From Acidobacteriaceae bacterium (GTDB taxonomy: Bacteria > Acidobacteriota > Terriglobia > Terriglobales > Acidobacteriaceae): 54,029 nt of DNA. The stretch is from NCBI GenBank assembly GCA_025360645.1, contig JANYBT010000060.1:1-54029 (forward strand), read 5' to 3'. Below, one piece after another: positions 8,361 to 16,698 of the stretch. Under the pieces are notes generated by a model. It made no database searches, was not told where the DNA came from, and was given only the letters and a program-made list of their open reading frames with translations. The stretch's first letter is position 1. Each line of letters starts with the position of its first letter. The translations under genes and the position numbers were made by a program.

Positions 8361-10490
8361 GTGATTTTCGGTCTGGCGGCACATTTCGCGATGGTGTGGC
8401 TGTTGCTGCCGATGCCAGGATCGCAAACGGCAAAGCCAGCGCAGAGTACGCATAGCCCTCATGGCACCCTGACCCTTCCCTGCGAGAGCTGCCACACCGA
8501 AGCAGGCTGGAAGCCGATCCGCGCCATCCCTGAGTTTGATCACAACCAGACGAAGTTCCCTCTACGCGGATTGCACGAAGGGGTACAGTGTATCCAGTGT
8601 CACGTCAAGCCGGTGTTCACCAACGTTGGCGCCAAGTGCTCGTCGTGCCATGCGGACCTGCACAAGGGCCAGTTCGGGGCGGCCTGCGAGCAGTGCCATT
8701 CGGTGAAGGGATGGAACGTCAAGATTCAACAGATCAAAGAACACCAAAATCGGTTTCCGTTAATTGGAGGGCACGCCGCGCTGGAGTGCGAAACCTGCCA
8801 CACGGGCGCGGCGACGGGACAGTTCCAGGGACTCTCCACCGCGTGTTATAGCTGCCACGCCAAGGATTACCAGAATACTTCGGGCCCCAGTCACGTGGCG
8901 ACGGGGTTCCCCACGACTTGCGAACAGTGCCACAGCCTGAATACGTGGTTTGACGCAAAGTTCGACCACAGCAAGTTCACGAATTTTGCGCTGACCGGAG
9001 TGCACACCACGCTACAGTGCACGCAGTGCCACATCGGCGGGCAGTTTAAGGGAACGCCTGCGACTTGCGTGGGTTGCCATCTGCCCGCATTCCAGGGAAC
9101 GGACAACCCAAGTCACGTGAAGTTGAACCTGCCCCAGACTTGCCAGAACTGCCATACCACTTCGGCCTGGATGCCGGCATTCTTCGATCATTCGCTGGTG
9201 GGATTCGCCCTGACCGGGGCGCATGCTCCATTGCAATGTTCGCAGTGCCACACCAATAATAATTACAACTTGACCAACACCGAGTGCGTGGCGTGTCACC
9301 TGAAGAATTTCCAGGACACCAACAATCCCAACCACGCGCAGTCGGGATTCCCGCAGACCTGCGCCACCTGCCACAACACCACTACCTGGCTGACGGTGAC
9401 GTTCAACCACAGCAGCACCGGGTTTCCGTTGACCGGCGCCCACGTGCCGCTACAATGCTCGCTCTGCCACATCAACAACAACTACAACCTGAAAACCGCG
9501 GACTGTGTGAGCTGCCATCTGCCTCAGTACCAGGGGGCAACCAACCCGAACCACGTGACGCAGAGCTTCCCCCAGACTTGCCAGAACTGCCATAGCACGG
9601 TGAACTGGCTGAACGCGACGTTCAACCACACCTCCACGGGCTTTGCGCTGACGGGGGCCCACCTGCCGCTGGCCTGCTCGCAATGCCATATCAACGGCAA
9701 TTACAACCTGACCAGCGCGGCCTGCGTGAATTGCCACTTGAAGGCATACCAGGCGACCACGGACCCCAACCACGTGGCGTCCGGCTTTCCGCAGACCTGC
9801 GAATCGTGCCACTCGACCACTTCCTGGGCGGGCGCGATCTTTAACCATGCCTCCACTGGCTTTGCCCTGACGGGCGCGCATGTGCCGCTGCAATGCGTGC
9901 AGTGCCATGTGAACAATAACTACAACCTGAAGACCGCGGCCTGCGTGGATTGCCACCTGACGCAATACAACAGCACCACCAATCCGAACCACGCGGCGGC
10001 GGGATTTCCGCAGCAATGCGAGCTGTGCCACGGCACCACGGTGTGGACGGACTCGACCTTTAACCACAACAACACGCCGTTCCCGCTGACCGGCGCGCAC
10101 ACCACGCTGGCTTGCGCCAGTTGCCACGTGAACAATAACTACACCACGCTGCCGACGGATTGCTACGGCTGCCATAAGGCCCAGTACCAGAGCACCACCA
10201 ATCCGAACCACATGGCGGCGGGCTTCCCGACCACCTGCCAGACTTGCCACTCGACGCAGACCTGGCTGGGCGCGGTGTTCAACCACACTTATTTCCCGAC
10301 GCCACACCATGGCATTAGCACTTGCACCGACTGCCACACCAATGCGAATGATTACAAAGTCTTTACTTGCACGGGGTGCCACTCGCATCCCAAGGCGGAT
10401 ACGGACAGTCACCACCAGGGAGTGAGCGGATACGTGTACAACAGCACGAACTGTTTGGCCTGCCACCCCACCGGGAATGGCGGCGGATAA
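8361..10490 (+). CDS. Repeat-built multiheme c-type cytochrome with 28 CxxCH motifs
   Basis: The 709-residue protein has 28 CxxCH motifs. After an irregular seven-heme N-terminal part come seven tandem units of about 73 residues (from about 8904), each with three CxxCH motifs and three conserved extra His in F(N/D)H, GAH or GVH, and NPNH-type positions; the last unit is degenerate. Three hemes plus three spare His per unit suggests bis-His ligation. The start must be GTG at 8361, since an in-frame stop lies at 8346. The resulting leader (IFGLAAHFAMVWLLLP) is hydrophobic but lacks the usual positive N-region, so the true N-terminus or a sequencing error deserves a check. High Asn/Thr content in the repeats suits an extracellular or surface protein. 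Function in extracellular electron transfer is inferred. Confidence 0.93.
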   Translation: MIFGLAAHFAMVWLLLPMPGSQTAKPAQSTHSPHGTLTLPCESCHTEAGWKPIRAIPEFDHNQTKFPLRGLHEGVQCIQCHVKPVFTNVGAKCSSCHADLHKGQFGAACEQCHSVKGWNVKIQQIKEHQNRFPLIGGHAALECETCHTGAATGQFQGLSTACYSCHAKDYQNTSGPSHVATGFPTTCEQCHSLNTWFDAKFDHSKFTNFALTGVHTTLQCTQCHIGGQFKGTPATCVGCHLPAFQGTDNPSHVKLNLPQTCQNCHTTSAWMPAFFDHSLVGFALTGAHAPLQCSQCHTNNNYNLTNTECVACHLKNFQDTNNPNHAQSGFPQTCATCHNTTTWLTVTFNHSSTGFPLTGAHVPLQCSLCHINNNYNLKTADCVSCHLPQYQGATNPNHVTQSFPQTCQNCHSTVNWLNATFNHTSTGFALTGAHLPLACSQCHINGNYNLTSAACVNCHLKAYQATTDPNHVASGFPQTCESCHSTTSWAGAIFNHASTGFALTGAHVPLQCVQCHVNNNYNLKTAACVDCHLTQYNSTTNPNHAAAGFPQQCELCHGTTVWTDSTFNHNNTPFPLTGAHTTLACASCHVNNNYTTLPTDCYGCHKAQYQSTTNPNHMAAGFPTTCQTCHSTQTWLGAVFNHTYFPTPHHGISTCTDCHTNANDYKVFTCTGCHSHPKADTDSHHQGVSGYVYNSTNCLACHPTGNGGG
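8904..10388 (+). repeat. Seven tandem units of about 219 bp encoding tri-heme modules
   Basis: Units start at about 8904, 9126, 9345, 9564, 9783, 10002 and 10221, so most are exactly 219 bp (73 codons). Each opens with GFPQTC-like codons and encodes three CxxCH motifs. Units 3 to 5 are the most alike, pointing to recent duplication by recombination; the last is shortened and merges into a different C-terminal tail with two or three further motifs. Confidence 0.9.
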
Positions 10491-10565
10491 GCAACGGCCA
10501 CGGAACTGCAAGCAATCGAGTGAGAACGATGCCCTCCCCCCACAGCGCTGACAGTGAGAAGAACG

Positions 10566-12398
10566 ATGAAGATAGCCCGACAATTCGGATTTGTTCTTCT
10601 CCTGTTGAGCTGTGCCGTGGCGCAAGATTCGCCGGCGCTGCGGATGCGACCTGACCCTCCAAGCATTCGCCCACAGGACGCGGCTGAAGCGACGGCGGAG
10701 GCCGCGGGGACGATCTCCGTGGTGGAAGACGCCAACCAGGATCTGCAAACGGTTTTCAAGATCAAGTATGTCGCCGCCGACGCGGTATATCTCGACGGTG
10801 GGCGCAGCGCCGGGCTGGCGGAAGGCGTGAAGCTGGTAGTGCGCGAGCCGATGACCGCGAAACCGCAAGCGGCGACCGCAGCGACCGCAGCACCGGCAGC
10901 GGAGAATGATTTGCCGGGCGTGGTGGCGGAACTCGTGGTGCTGTCGGTAGCCGAGACTTCCGCGGTGGCTCGGATTCAATCCCCCAAGCGGGCGCTGGTC
11001 GCGGGTGACATCGCTTCACTTTCTTCCGCCGACCAGGAAGCGCTGGTGCAGAAGAATGCGCTGAGCGCGACCCGAAAATATCCCATGGTGATCAGCTTTA
11101 CCGAAGGCGACACCTTGGACGACGAAGCGCGCGAAGAAGTGCCGCGCCCCCCGCTGCCCTCGGTGAACCGCGCTCGCGGACGTTTCGGCCTGGACTACTC
11201 CGGAGTCTCGAGTCCGGGGAGAGCCGGTTCCACCAGCTCCAACGTGGGGGTGGTCTTTCGCGGCGATATCACGCGCATCAATGGCACTTACTGGAACCTA
11301 AGTGGCTACTGGCGCGGCAGTATGAATACGCACTCCGGGGCCGGGACGCAGACTCTGCAAAACCTGCTCAACCGGACCTATCACCTCAGCCTGAGTTACC
11401 AGAACCCGAATTCGGCGTGGGTGGCGGGTGTGGGGCGTCTGTTTCTGCCATGGGCCAGCAGCCTCGACACCATTGACGGCGGATATTTTGGCCGTCGCGT
11501 GCACCCCGGTGTGACGCTGGGAGTGTTCGCCGGTTCCACGCCCGACCCGACTTCCTACAACTACAATCCCGACCGAAAGATTGGCGGCACCTTCGTCAAC
11601 TTTGAGGGCGGCAGCTATGACGACTTGCACTACACCAGCACTTCCGGATTCGGCATCAGCACGTTGAAGTGGCAGATTGACCGTCCCTTCGTGTTCTTTG
11701 AAAACGGAATTTTCTATAAACAAAAATTTTCCGTTTACCATTCTTTGCAGGCAGACAGCCCCAAGGGGAATGCCGCCGTGACCGCGCCTGGCGCGGGTAT
11801 TGGGCGCAGTTTCCTGACGGTGCGCTTTCAACCCGTGCCGCGGGTCGAACTCACGCTCAACCACAGTTACTTTCGCGACGTCCCCACCTTCGACCCGTCG
11901 CTGATCGGTACCGGGCTGCTCGACAAATATCTGTTCCAGGGATTCAGCGTGGGAGCGCGGGTCGAGGTGCACAAACAGATTTGGCTCTACGGCGATCTTG
12001 GCCGGAGCAGCCGCAGCGGCGACGCCAAGACTTCGCTCAACGAGCTGTTTGGAGTGACCTTGGGGCGGGTGCCGTTCATCGCAACGCGCGCAGATTTCCG
12101 CTACTCGAAATTCAACAGCTCGTTTGGAGCGGGCTCCTACTCCGCGTTGTCGCTGTCGCGCAGTTTCAACGACAACCTGCGTTTCGAGCTGCTGGCGGGC
12201 AAGCAGAGCTTCACTTCAACACTGGCGGGAACGGACTCCGCGAAGTTTGTGACCTTCAACGCCGAGTCTGCGCTGGGGCCGCACTATTTCATTCAAAGTG
12301 GAATTACGGTGAGCCGGGGTCGAGTGCAGAACTACAACCAGTGGAACACGACTATTGGCTACCGCTTCGATTCCAAAGGGAAAGCCAAGATCAAATGA
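10566..12398 (+). CDS. Outer-membrane beta-barrel (porin-like) candidate of the cytochrome cluster
   Basis: The 610-residue protein starts with a signal peptide (MKIARQFGFVLLLLSCAVAQ). An N-terminal part with a small beta domain (about residues 55-150, including VYLDGGRSAGLAEGVKLVV) is followed from about 195 by long stretches of alternating polar and hydrophobic residues rich in Tyr, Phe, Gly and Ser, as in transmembrane beta strands. No known family is recognised with certainty. Its place directly after two giant cytochromes suggests the barrel of a porin-cytochrome conduit that lets hemes cross the outer membrane (inference by analogy with Mtr/Pcc systems; no sequence relation claimed). 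An ATG at 10566 is chosen over GTG at 10554 because it starts the signal peptide. It overlaps the next gene by 4 nt (ATGA). Confidence 0.78.
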   Translation: MKIARQFGFVLLLLSCAVAQDSPALRMRPDPPSIRPQDAAEATAEAAGTISVVEDANQDLQTVFKIKYVAADAVYLDGGRSAGLAEGVKLVVREPMTAKPQAATAATAAPAAENDLPGVVAELVVLSVAETSAVARIQSPKRALVAGDIASLSSADQEALVQKNALSATRKYPMVISFTEGDTLDDEAREEVPRPPLPSVNRARGRFGLDYSGVSSPGRAGSTSSNVGVVFRGDITRINGTYWNLSGYWRGSMNTHSGAGTQTLQNLLNRTYHLSLSYQNPNSAWVAGVGRLFLPWASSLDTIDGGYFGRRVHPGVTLGVFAGSTPDPTSYNYNPDRKIGGTFVNFEGGSYDDLHYTSTSGFGISTLKWQIDRPFVFFENGIFYKQKFSVYHSLQADSPKGNAAVTAPGAGIGRSFLTVRFQPVPRVELTLNHSYFRDVPTFDPSLIGTGLLDKYLFQGFSVGARVEVHKQIWLYGDLGRSSRSGDAKTSLNELFGVTLGRVPFIATRADFRYSKFNSSFGAGSYSALSLSRSFNDNLRFELLAGKQSFTSTLAGTDSAKFVTFNAESALGPHYFIQSGITVSRGRVQNYNQWNTTIGYRFDSKGKAKIK

Positions 12399-13204
12399 AC
12401 TTGCGACTTTTATGCGGATACGGCGGACGGGGGATGGCGCTGATGCTGGCGTTGAGCCTGTTCGTCCCGTCCGCGCCAGCCAGAACGGTACCGGTCGACG
12501 ATCTGCGGGAGCGCACCAGCCAGCAGGTGGCGGCGTTTCTGGACGAATTCTCGGATGTAAAGTGCACTGAAGTCGTGACCCAGGAGAAGCTGCGCAAAGA
12601 CGGCAAAACGGAGTTGCATCAGCAGTCCACCTACGACTATCTGGTGATCATGAGCAATGCCGGGGGCGAGCTGAACTTGAACGAGTCGCGACTGGCCCTC
12701 AAAGTAGGAAGCGGGGCCAGCAAGAAGAATGTTTCGCTGCTGGTGAGCAACGGATTTGCCACCATGTTCCTGATCTTTCATCCCTACTATGCGGACGGCT
12801 TCCGCTTTACCGAGACCGGAGCAGAAGTGGTGGAGGGCCGCTCGCTGAGCAAGATCCATTTCGAGCACATCCGCGGCAGGAAGTCTCCGGTGGCGCTGGC
12901 GTTGCGCGGACGGGAGTTCGCGCTGGAGATTTCGGGCGACGCCTGGATTGACTCTGCGACCGGCAACATCGTGCGCATGACGGCCGGGGTGAACCAGGGA
13001 CTGGAAGATATCGGAATGAAATCGATGCTTTCCGATGTTCGCTTTGCAGCAGTTCCGTTCCGTGGGCAGAAAGAGGTCTATTGGTTTCCCGCGGAGGCGA
13101 GCGTCGAGGTGGAGACGCCGCGGCAACACTGGCGCAACCACCACCAGTTCACCGACTACAAGAAATTCTCAGTTAGCACGGAGGAGCACGTTTCTACCCA
13201 ATGA
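12395..13204 (+). CDS. Secreted LolA-like hypothetical protein
   Basis: The 269-residue protein has a signal peptide (MALMLALSLFVPSAPAR region) and a beta-rich body ending in WLP/WFP-A-x-x-VEVE and HWRNHHQFTDYKKFSVST, a pattern I associate with secreted acidobacterial proteins of the LolA/LppX-like fold. No catalytic or heme motif is present. Start and stop each overlap neighbours as ATGA, so it is made together with the barrel upstream and the membrane protein downstream. It may assist barrel or lipoprotein assembly in the periplasm, but this is inference. Confidence 0.72.
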   Translation: MNLRLLCGYGGRGMALMLALSLFVPSAPARTVPVDDLRERTSQQVAAFLDEFSDVKCTEVVTQEKLRKDGKTELHQQSTYDYLVIMSNAGGELNLNESRLALKVGSGASKKNVSLLVSNGFATMFLIFHPYYADGFRFTETGAEVVEGRSLSKIHFEHIRGRKSPVALALRGREFALEISGDAWIDSATGNIVRMTAGVNQGLEDIGMKSMLSDVRFAAVPFRGQKEVYWFPAEASVEVETPRQHWRNHHQFTDYKKFSVSTEEHVSTQ

Positions 13205-14142
13205 GCACGAATGCCACGGTCGCTTCCGCAGTCCTGCCAGCTCGCAGCCGGGAGAGTGGCCACCACGCTCGCCTAGTTGCGGCCTATGTGATCGCCATCG
13301 CCTTGATTCTGGGAATCTTCGGCTATGGGCTCGACTACTACACCGCAAGCTCTGCGGAGCGGCCATTCTCCCCGAAGCACGCGCTCCTGCGTCCGAGTGG
13401 ACACATCGGAATCAACCTCGGCATTCTCGGGCTAGTGATGTTCGTGGTGATTTTTCTGTACCCGCTACGCAAGCGCTGGCCGTGGCTGGCGCGGCAAGGC
13501 AGCACCAAACGCTGGCTGGATTTCCACGTCCTGCTGGGTTTGTCGGCGCCGTTTGTGATTGCGCTGCACTCGTCGTTCAAGTTCCGTGGCATCGCCGGCG
13601 TGGCCTTCTGGATCATGCTGGCGGTTTCGCTCAGCGGCGTGGTGGGGCGGTATCTCTACGGCCAGATCCCGCGCCAGTTGAATGCAGCCGAGATGTCGCG
13701 GAAAGAACTGCAAGACTTGCAACAAGACTTCACCCGCCGTTTGTCAGAAGAAAAAATGCTGCCTGAGGAGAATTTGCGGGAGGCGCTAAAACTTCCCAGC
13801 CAGGCCCAGGTGGATAAGCTCCCCGTTCTGGTGGCGCTGGTTTATATGTTCGCTCTCGACTTGGCGCGGCCGTTGCGGATCGCCCGCCTGCGCCGCCATG
13901 CTCTGACCCTGGGTGAGCGAACGGCCTCGCTGGGAGGCTTGCTTGCCAGCCAACACGCGGACCTGGAACGCGCTATTACCACGGTGCGCGAGGAAGCGGC
14001 GCTGGCCAAGCGCATCTTGTTCTTGACGCGTTCGCAGCAGGTATTTCACCTGTGGCATGTGATCCACAAGCCGTTCAGCTACACCTTTGCAGTGCTGGCG
14101 CTGGGACATGTGGTTGTGGTTTTTCTGATGGGATACTTGTGA
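13201..14142 (+). CDS. Membrane protein with two H-x13-H pairs, putative di-heme cytochrome b
   Basis: The 313 residues form about five membrane segments (about 25-44, 68-88, 107-126, 131-150 and 290-311), with a soluble, helical and charged stretch at 155-280. Two helices hold His pairs thirteen residues apart: H109/H123 and H289/H303, with H68, H283 and H286 also near membrane faces. Paired H-x12/13-H in two helices is the way NADPH oxidases and ferric reductases bind two stacked b hemes, so a role in moving electrons across the inner membrane is likely. No flavin or NAD(P) domain is fused; that part is probably the next gene, 7 nt downstream. The family is not recognised by name. Confidence 0.72.
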   Translation: MSTNATVASAVLPARSRESGHHARLVAAYVIAIALILGIFGYGLDYYTASSAERPFSPKHALLRPSGHIGINLGILGLVMFVVIFLYPLRKRWPWLARQGSTKRWLDFHVLLGLSAPFVIALHSSFKFRGIAGVAFWIMLAVSLSGVVGRYLYGQIPRQLNAAEMSRKELQDLQQDFTRRLSEEKMLPEENLREALKLPSQAQVDKLPVLVALVYMFALDLARPLRIARLRRHALTLGERTASLGGLLASQHADLERAITTVREEAALAKRILFLTRSQQVFHLWHVIHKPFSYTFAVLALGHVVVVFLMGYL

Positions 14143-14149
14143 GGCCGCA

Positions 14150-15598
14150 ATGGATACCCTGATTTCTGTCATCATTGCGGTAGTGGTTTCGCTCTTCTTC
14201 GTGCGAGGCTACCTGAAGAAGCTGACGGCGAAGGCGGCTCCTCGCGCAGCGGCAGCACCGGCGCCAGTTGCTATGCATCCCTGCCCGCGCTGTTCCCAGC
14301 CCATTCCCAAGACGTCGTCCTTCTGCTCGCATTGTGGTGCGGCGCTGGCGATGTGGACGGTGCATCGCGCCGAGATTACCACCAGCAGCGGGGACGCCAA
14401 GGGCAAGCCCAAACCGGTGATCAACGCGTCGCTCTGCGTCGGCTGCGGCGGGTGCATTGAAGTGTGTCCGGAAGTGGGCGCCATGGAACTGATTCAAGGC
14501 AAGGCGATTCTTACCCATCCGGAGTTATGCACCGGCCATGCCAAATGCGCGGAAGCCTGTCCGACGAATGCTATCGCTTATGCATACGACGGCGTGCTGC
14601 AAACCGTCAAAGTGCCGAACGTGAAGGAAGATTTCGAAACCAACGTGTCCGGTCTGTACATTGTCGGCGAATTGGGCGGCATGGGACTGATCAAGACCGC
14701 CATCAACGAAGGCAAGCTGGCGATCGACTACGTGCGACAGCGGTTGCAGGCGGAAACCGGCAAGTCCGGGGCTCCCGACGATGCGTTTGACGTGGCGATT
14801 GTCGGCGCGGGGCCGGCGGGGCTGAGTGCCTCGCTTAGCGCGCATCAGTACGATCTTCACTACATCACGCTTGAGCAGGGCGAGATTGCTTCCACCATTC
14901 GCAATTATCCTCGCCACAAGTTTCTGATGGCCGAGCCGCTAAGCATTCCGCTGTATGGCAACCTCTACATTGCCGACAGCAGTAAGGAAGCGCTGCTGGC
15001 GGTGTGGGAAACCATTGTGCAGAATACCGGCGTACGCATTCAAACCAACGAGCGCCTGGAGCGGGTGCAGCGCAATGGCAGCGGCTTCCACGTAGAGTCT
15101 AGCAAGAGGAAGTACTACGCCCGCTATGTAGTGCTGGCGCTGGGACGGCGCGGGTCGGCGCGAAAACTCAGCGTGCCCGGCGAAGAGTTGAGCAAGGTGG
15201 CCCACCGTTTGATCGAAGCCGAGACCTATGAAGACAAAAATGTTTTGGTAGTTGGCGGCGGAGATTCGGCGATCGAGGCCGCTATCGCCTTGGGCCGCGC
15301 GGGAAAAAACCGGGTCACGCTGAGCTATCGGGGCGCAGACTTCAAGCGCGCCCGGGAACGCAACCAGCATTTTCTGGAAGCCGCCGAAAAAGAAAGCAAG
15401 CTTCGCGTGGTCCGCCGCTCCAACCTGGTCGAGATCCTGCCCGCTTCCGTCGCGATCGACGTTCAGGGCGCGCGCGAAGAGATTCCCAATGACTATGTGT
15501 TCATCCTGATCGGCGGCGAATCGCCAGAGGAATTTCTGACCAAGATGGGAGTGGAGATCGTGGAGAAGTCGCTACAGCCCACGCCGACGTTCAGCTAA
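14150..15598 (+). CDS. Membrane-anchored Fe-S/FAD/NAD(P) oxidoreductase
   Basis: The 482-residue protein is a modular oxidoreductase. It has one N-terminal membrane helix (about 4-20), a zinc ribbon (C45, C48, C59, C62), a ferredoxin domain, and a thioredoxin-reductase-like FAD/NAD(P) domain with GAGPAG (218-223) and a second dinucleotide site VVGGGDSAIEAA. Cluster one is complete (CVGCGGCIEVCP). Cluster two reads CTGHAKCAEACP, so its second ligand is His130 rather than Cys. No CxxC redox pair like that of true thioredoxin reductase is seen. The enzyme could pass electrons from NAD(P)H through FAD and Fe-S to the di-heme b protein encoded 7 nt upstream (inference). It ends the cytochrome cluster. 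Confidence 0.85.
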   Translation: MDTLISVIIAVVVSLFFVRGYLKKLTAKAAPRAAAAPAPVAMHPCPRCSQPIPKTSSFCSHCGAALAMWTVHRAEITTSSGDAKGKPKPVINASLCVGCGGCIEVCPEVGAMELIQGKAILTHPELCTGHAKCAEACPTNAIAYAYDGVLQTVKVPNVKEDFETNVSGLYIVGELGGMGLIKTAINEGKLAIDYVRQRLQAETGKSGAPDDAFDVAIVGAGPAGLSASLSAHQYDLHYITLEQGEIASTIRNYPRHKFLMAEPLSIPLYGNLYIADSSKEALLAVWETIVQNTGVRIQTNERLERVQRNGSGFHVESSKRKYYARYVVLALGRRGSARKLSVPGEELSKVAHRLIEAETYEDKNVLVVGGGDSAIEAAIALGRAGKNRVTLSYRGADFKRARERNQHFLEAAEKESKLRVVRRSNLVEILPASVAIDVQGAREEIPNDYVFILIGGESPEEFLTKMGVEIVEKSLQPTPTFS

Positions 15599-15633
15599 AG
15601 TCCGCGGCCGCTGCGCACACTTGTCCCGACCCG

Positions 15634-15662
15634 TTGTAGACAACACCCCTCCGCGTTAATAC
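15634..15662 (+). promoter_or_regulatory. Putative sigma-70 promoter of the FAH-family gene
   Basis: TTGTAG (15634-15639) and TAATAC (15657-15662) are separated by 17 bp and lie 33 bp before the start codon at 15695. This suggests that the FAH gene is not simply part of the cytochrome operon. Confidence 0.42.
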
Positions 15663-15694
15663 ACTGCTACTAGCTGCAATCAGAAATCGTCCCC

Positions 15695-16696
15695 ATGAGA
15701 CTGATCACTTTCAAAGATGGCACGCGCCTTTCCCGGATCGGCGCCGTCACGCCTGACAGCCGCGTGGTGGACCTGAACACTGCCTGCGCCCTGTATTTGC
15801 GCGATGTCGAAAACGAGAGCGCTTATTACCGCCTGGCCGATTCGCTGGTTCCCGCCGATATGCGCGCCCTGTTTGAGGGCGGCGACACCAGCCTGGAGGC
15901 CGCGAAAAAGGCGTACGAGCACGCGCTGCAACTGGAGAACGAAGCGGCTGGCCCCCAAGGCGAGGGCGTAATCTATCCCTCGGAATACATCGAGATCAAG
16001 GCCCCGATTATCCCCAAGAAGTTTTTTCACACCGCCGGGAATTTCCGCGAACACCACGAAGAAGCCACCAAGGCCGGGTTCTCGCATCCGGTGATGCCGT
16101 GGATTGTGTTCTTCCAGAATGTGGACGCCATCATCGGACACGACGAGCCCGTGATCTATCCCGAGCACCTCACCCAGGAACTCGACTACGAACTCGAGCT
16201 GGCAGTAGTGCTGAAGAAGCCGGGTAAGCATTTTTCGCCGGAAGAAGCGATGAGCCATGTCGGCGGTTATGTGATCTTCAACGACATCACGGCGCGTGAC
16301 ATTCAGCGGCGCGAGATGCAGTCGGGCGTATTCAGCTTCTGCAAAGCCATTGACACGTTTTGCCCGCTGGGGCCGTGGATTGTGACCGCCGACGAAATCC
16401 CCGATCCCCACAATCTGGCAATGGAATTGCGGGTAAACGGCGAGTCGCGTCAACGTTCGCACTCTGGCAAGATGTCAGTGAAGATCCCGGAAATCTTGTC
16501 GCACTACTCGCCCATGGGGTACAGCGCGGGCGATGTGGTTTCCACCGGCACGGTTTCAGGAGTGGCGGCGTTTTCGGGCGATCCCAAAGCGTGGTATCTG
16601 AAGCCGGGCGACGTGATGGAGTGCGAGATTGAGAACATCGGCATCCTGCGAAATCCAGTCATCTCGTGGGAAGAAGCCTACGGACGGAAGAGATAA
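15695..16696 (+). CDS. Fumarylacetoacetate hydrolase family protein
   Basis: FAH-family enzymes cleave or hydrate 2-oxo acids in aromatic and sugar-acid breakdown. The 333 residues match the full-length family: an N-terminal cap (about 1-95) and the metal-binding core, with KFFHTAGNFREHHEEA, the acidic ligands in LDYELELAVVL and the FNDITARDIQRREM segment. The C-terminal part has the usual GDVVSTGTVSGV. Substrate cannot be told from sequence; acylpyruvase, 2-keto-3-deoxy sugar acid hydrolysis and homologues of HpcE are all possible. It stands next to an acyl-CoA-condensing aldolase-type enzyme but is separated from it by a long inverted repeat. Confidence 0.88.
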   Translation: MRLITFKDGTRLSRIGAVTPDSRVVDLNTACALYLRDVENESAYYRLADSLVPADMRALFEGGDTSLEAAKKAYEHALQLENEAAGPQGEGVIYPSEYIEIKAPIIPKKFFHTAGNFREHHEEATKAGFSHPVMPWIVFFQNVDAIIGHDEPVIYPEHLTQELDYELELAVVLKKPGKHFSPEEAMSHVGGYVIFNDITARDIQRREMQSGVFSFCKAIDTFCPLGPWIVTADEIPDPHNLAMELRVNGESRQRSHSGKMSVKIPEILSHYSPMGYSAGDVVSTGTVSGVAAFSGDPKAWYLKPGDVMECEIENIGILRNPVISWEEAYGRKR

Positions 16697-16698
16697 GA

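Noticed and set aside
8176-8364. Small plus-strand frame before the 28-heme gene, tested as a frameshifted signal peptide
   Set aside because: Its residues do not form a signal peptide and no clear frameshift site is visible.
8904-10388. Regular repeats suggested a CRISPR array
   Set aside because: The 219-bp units are coding and keep frame; there are no short repeats with unique spacers.
9450-10979. Long open frame on the minus strand across the cytochrome repeats
   Set aside because: It is the antisense of a clear 28-heme gene; its openness comes from repeat composition, and its protein is low in complexity and unlike any family.
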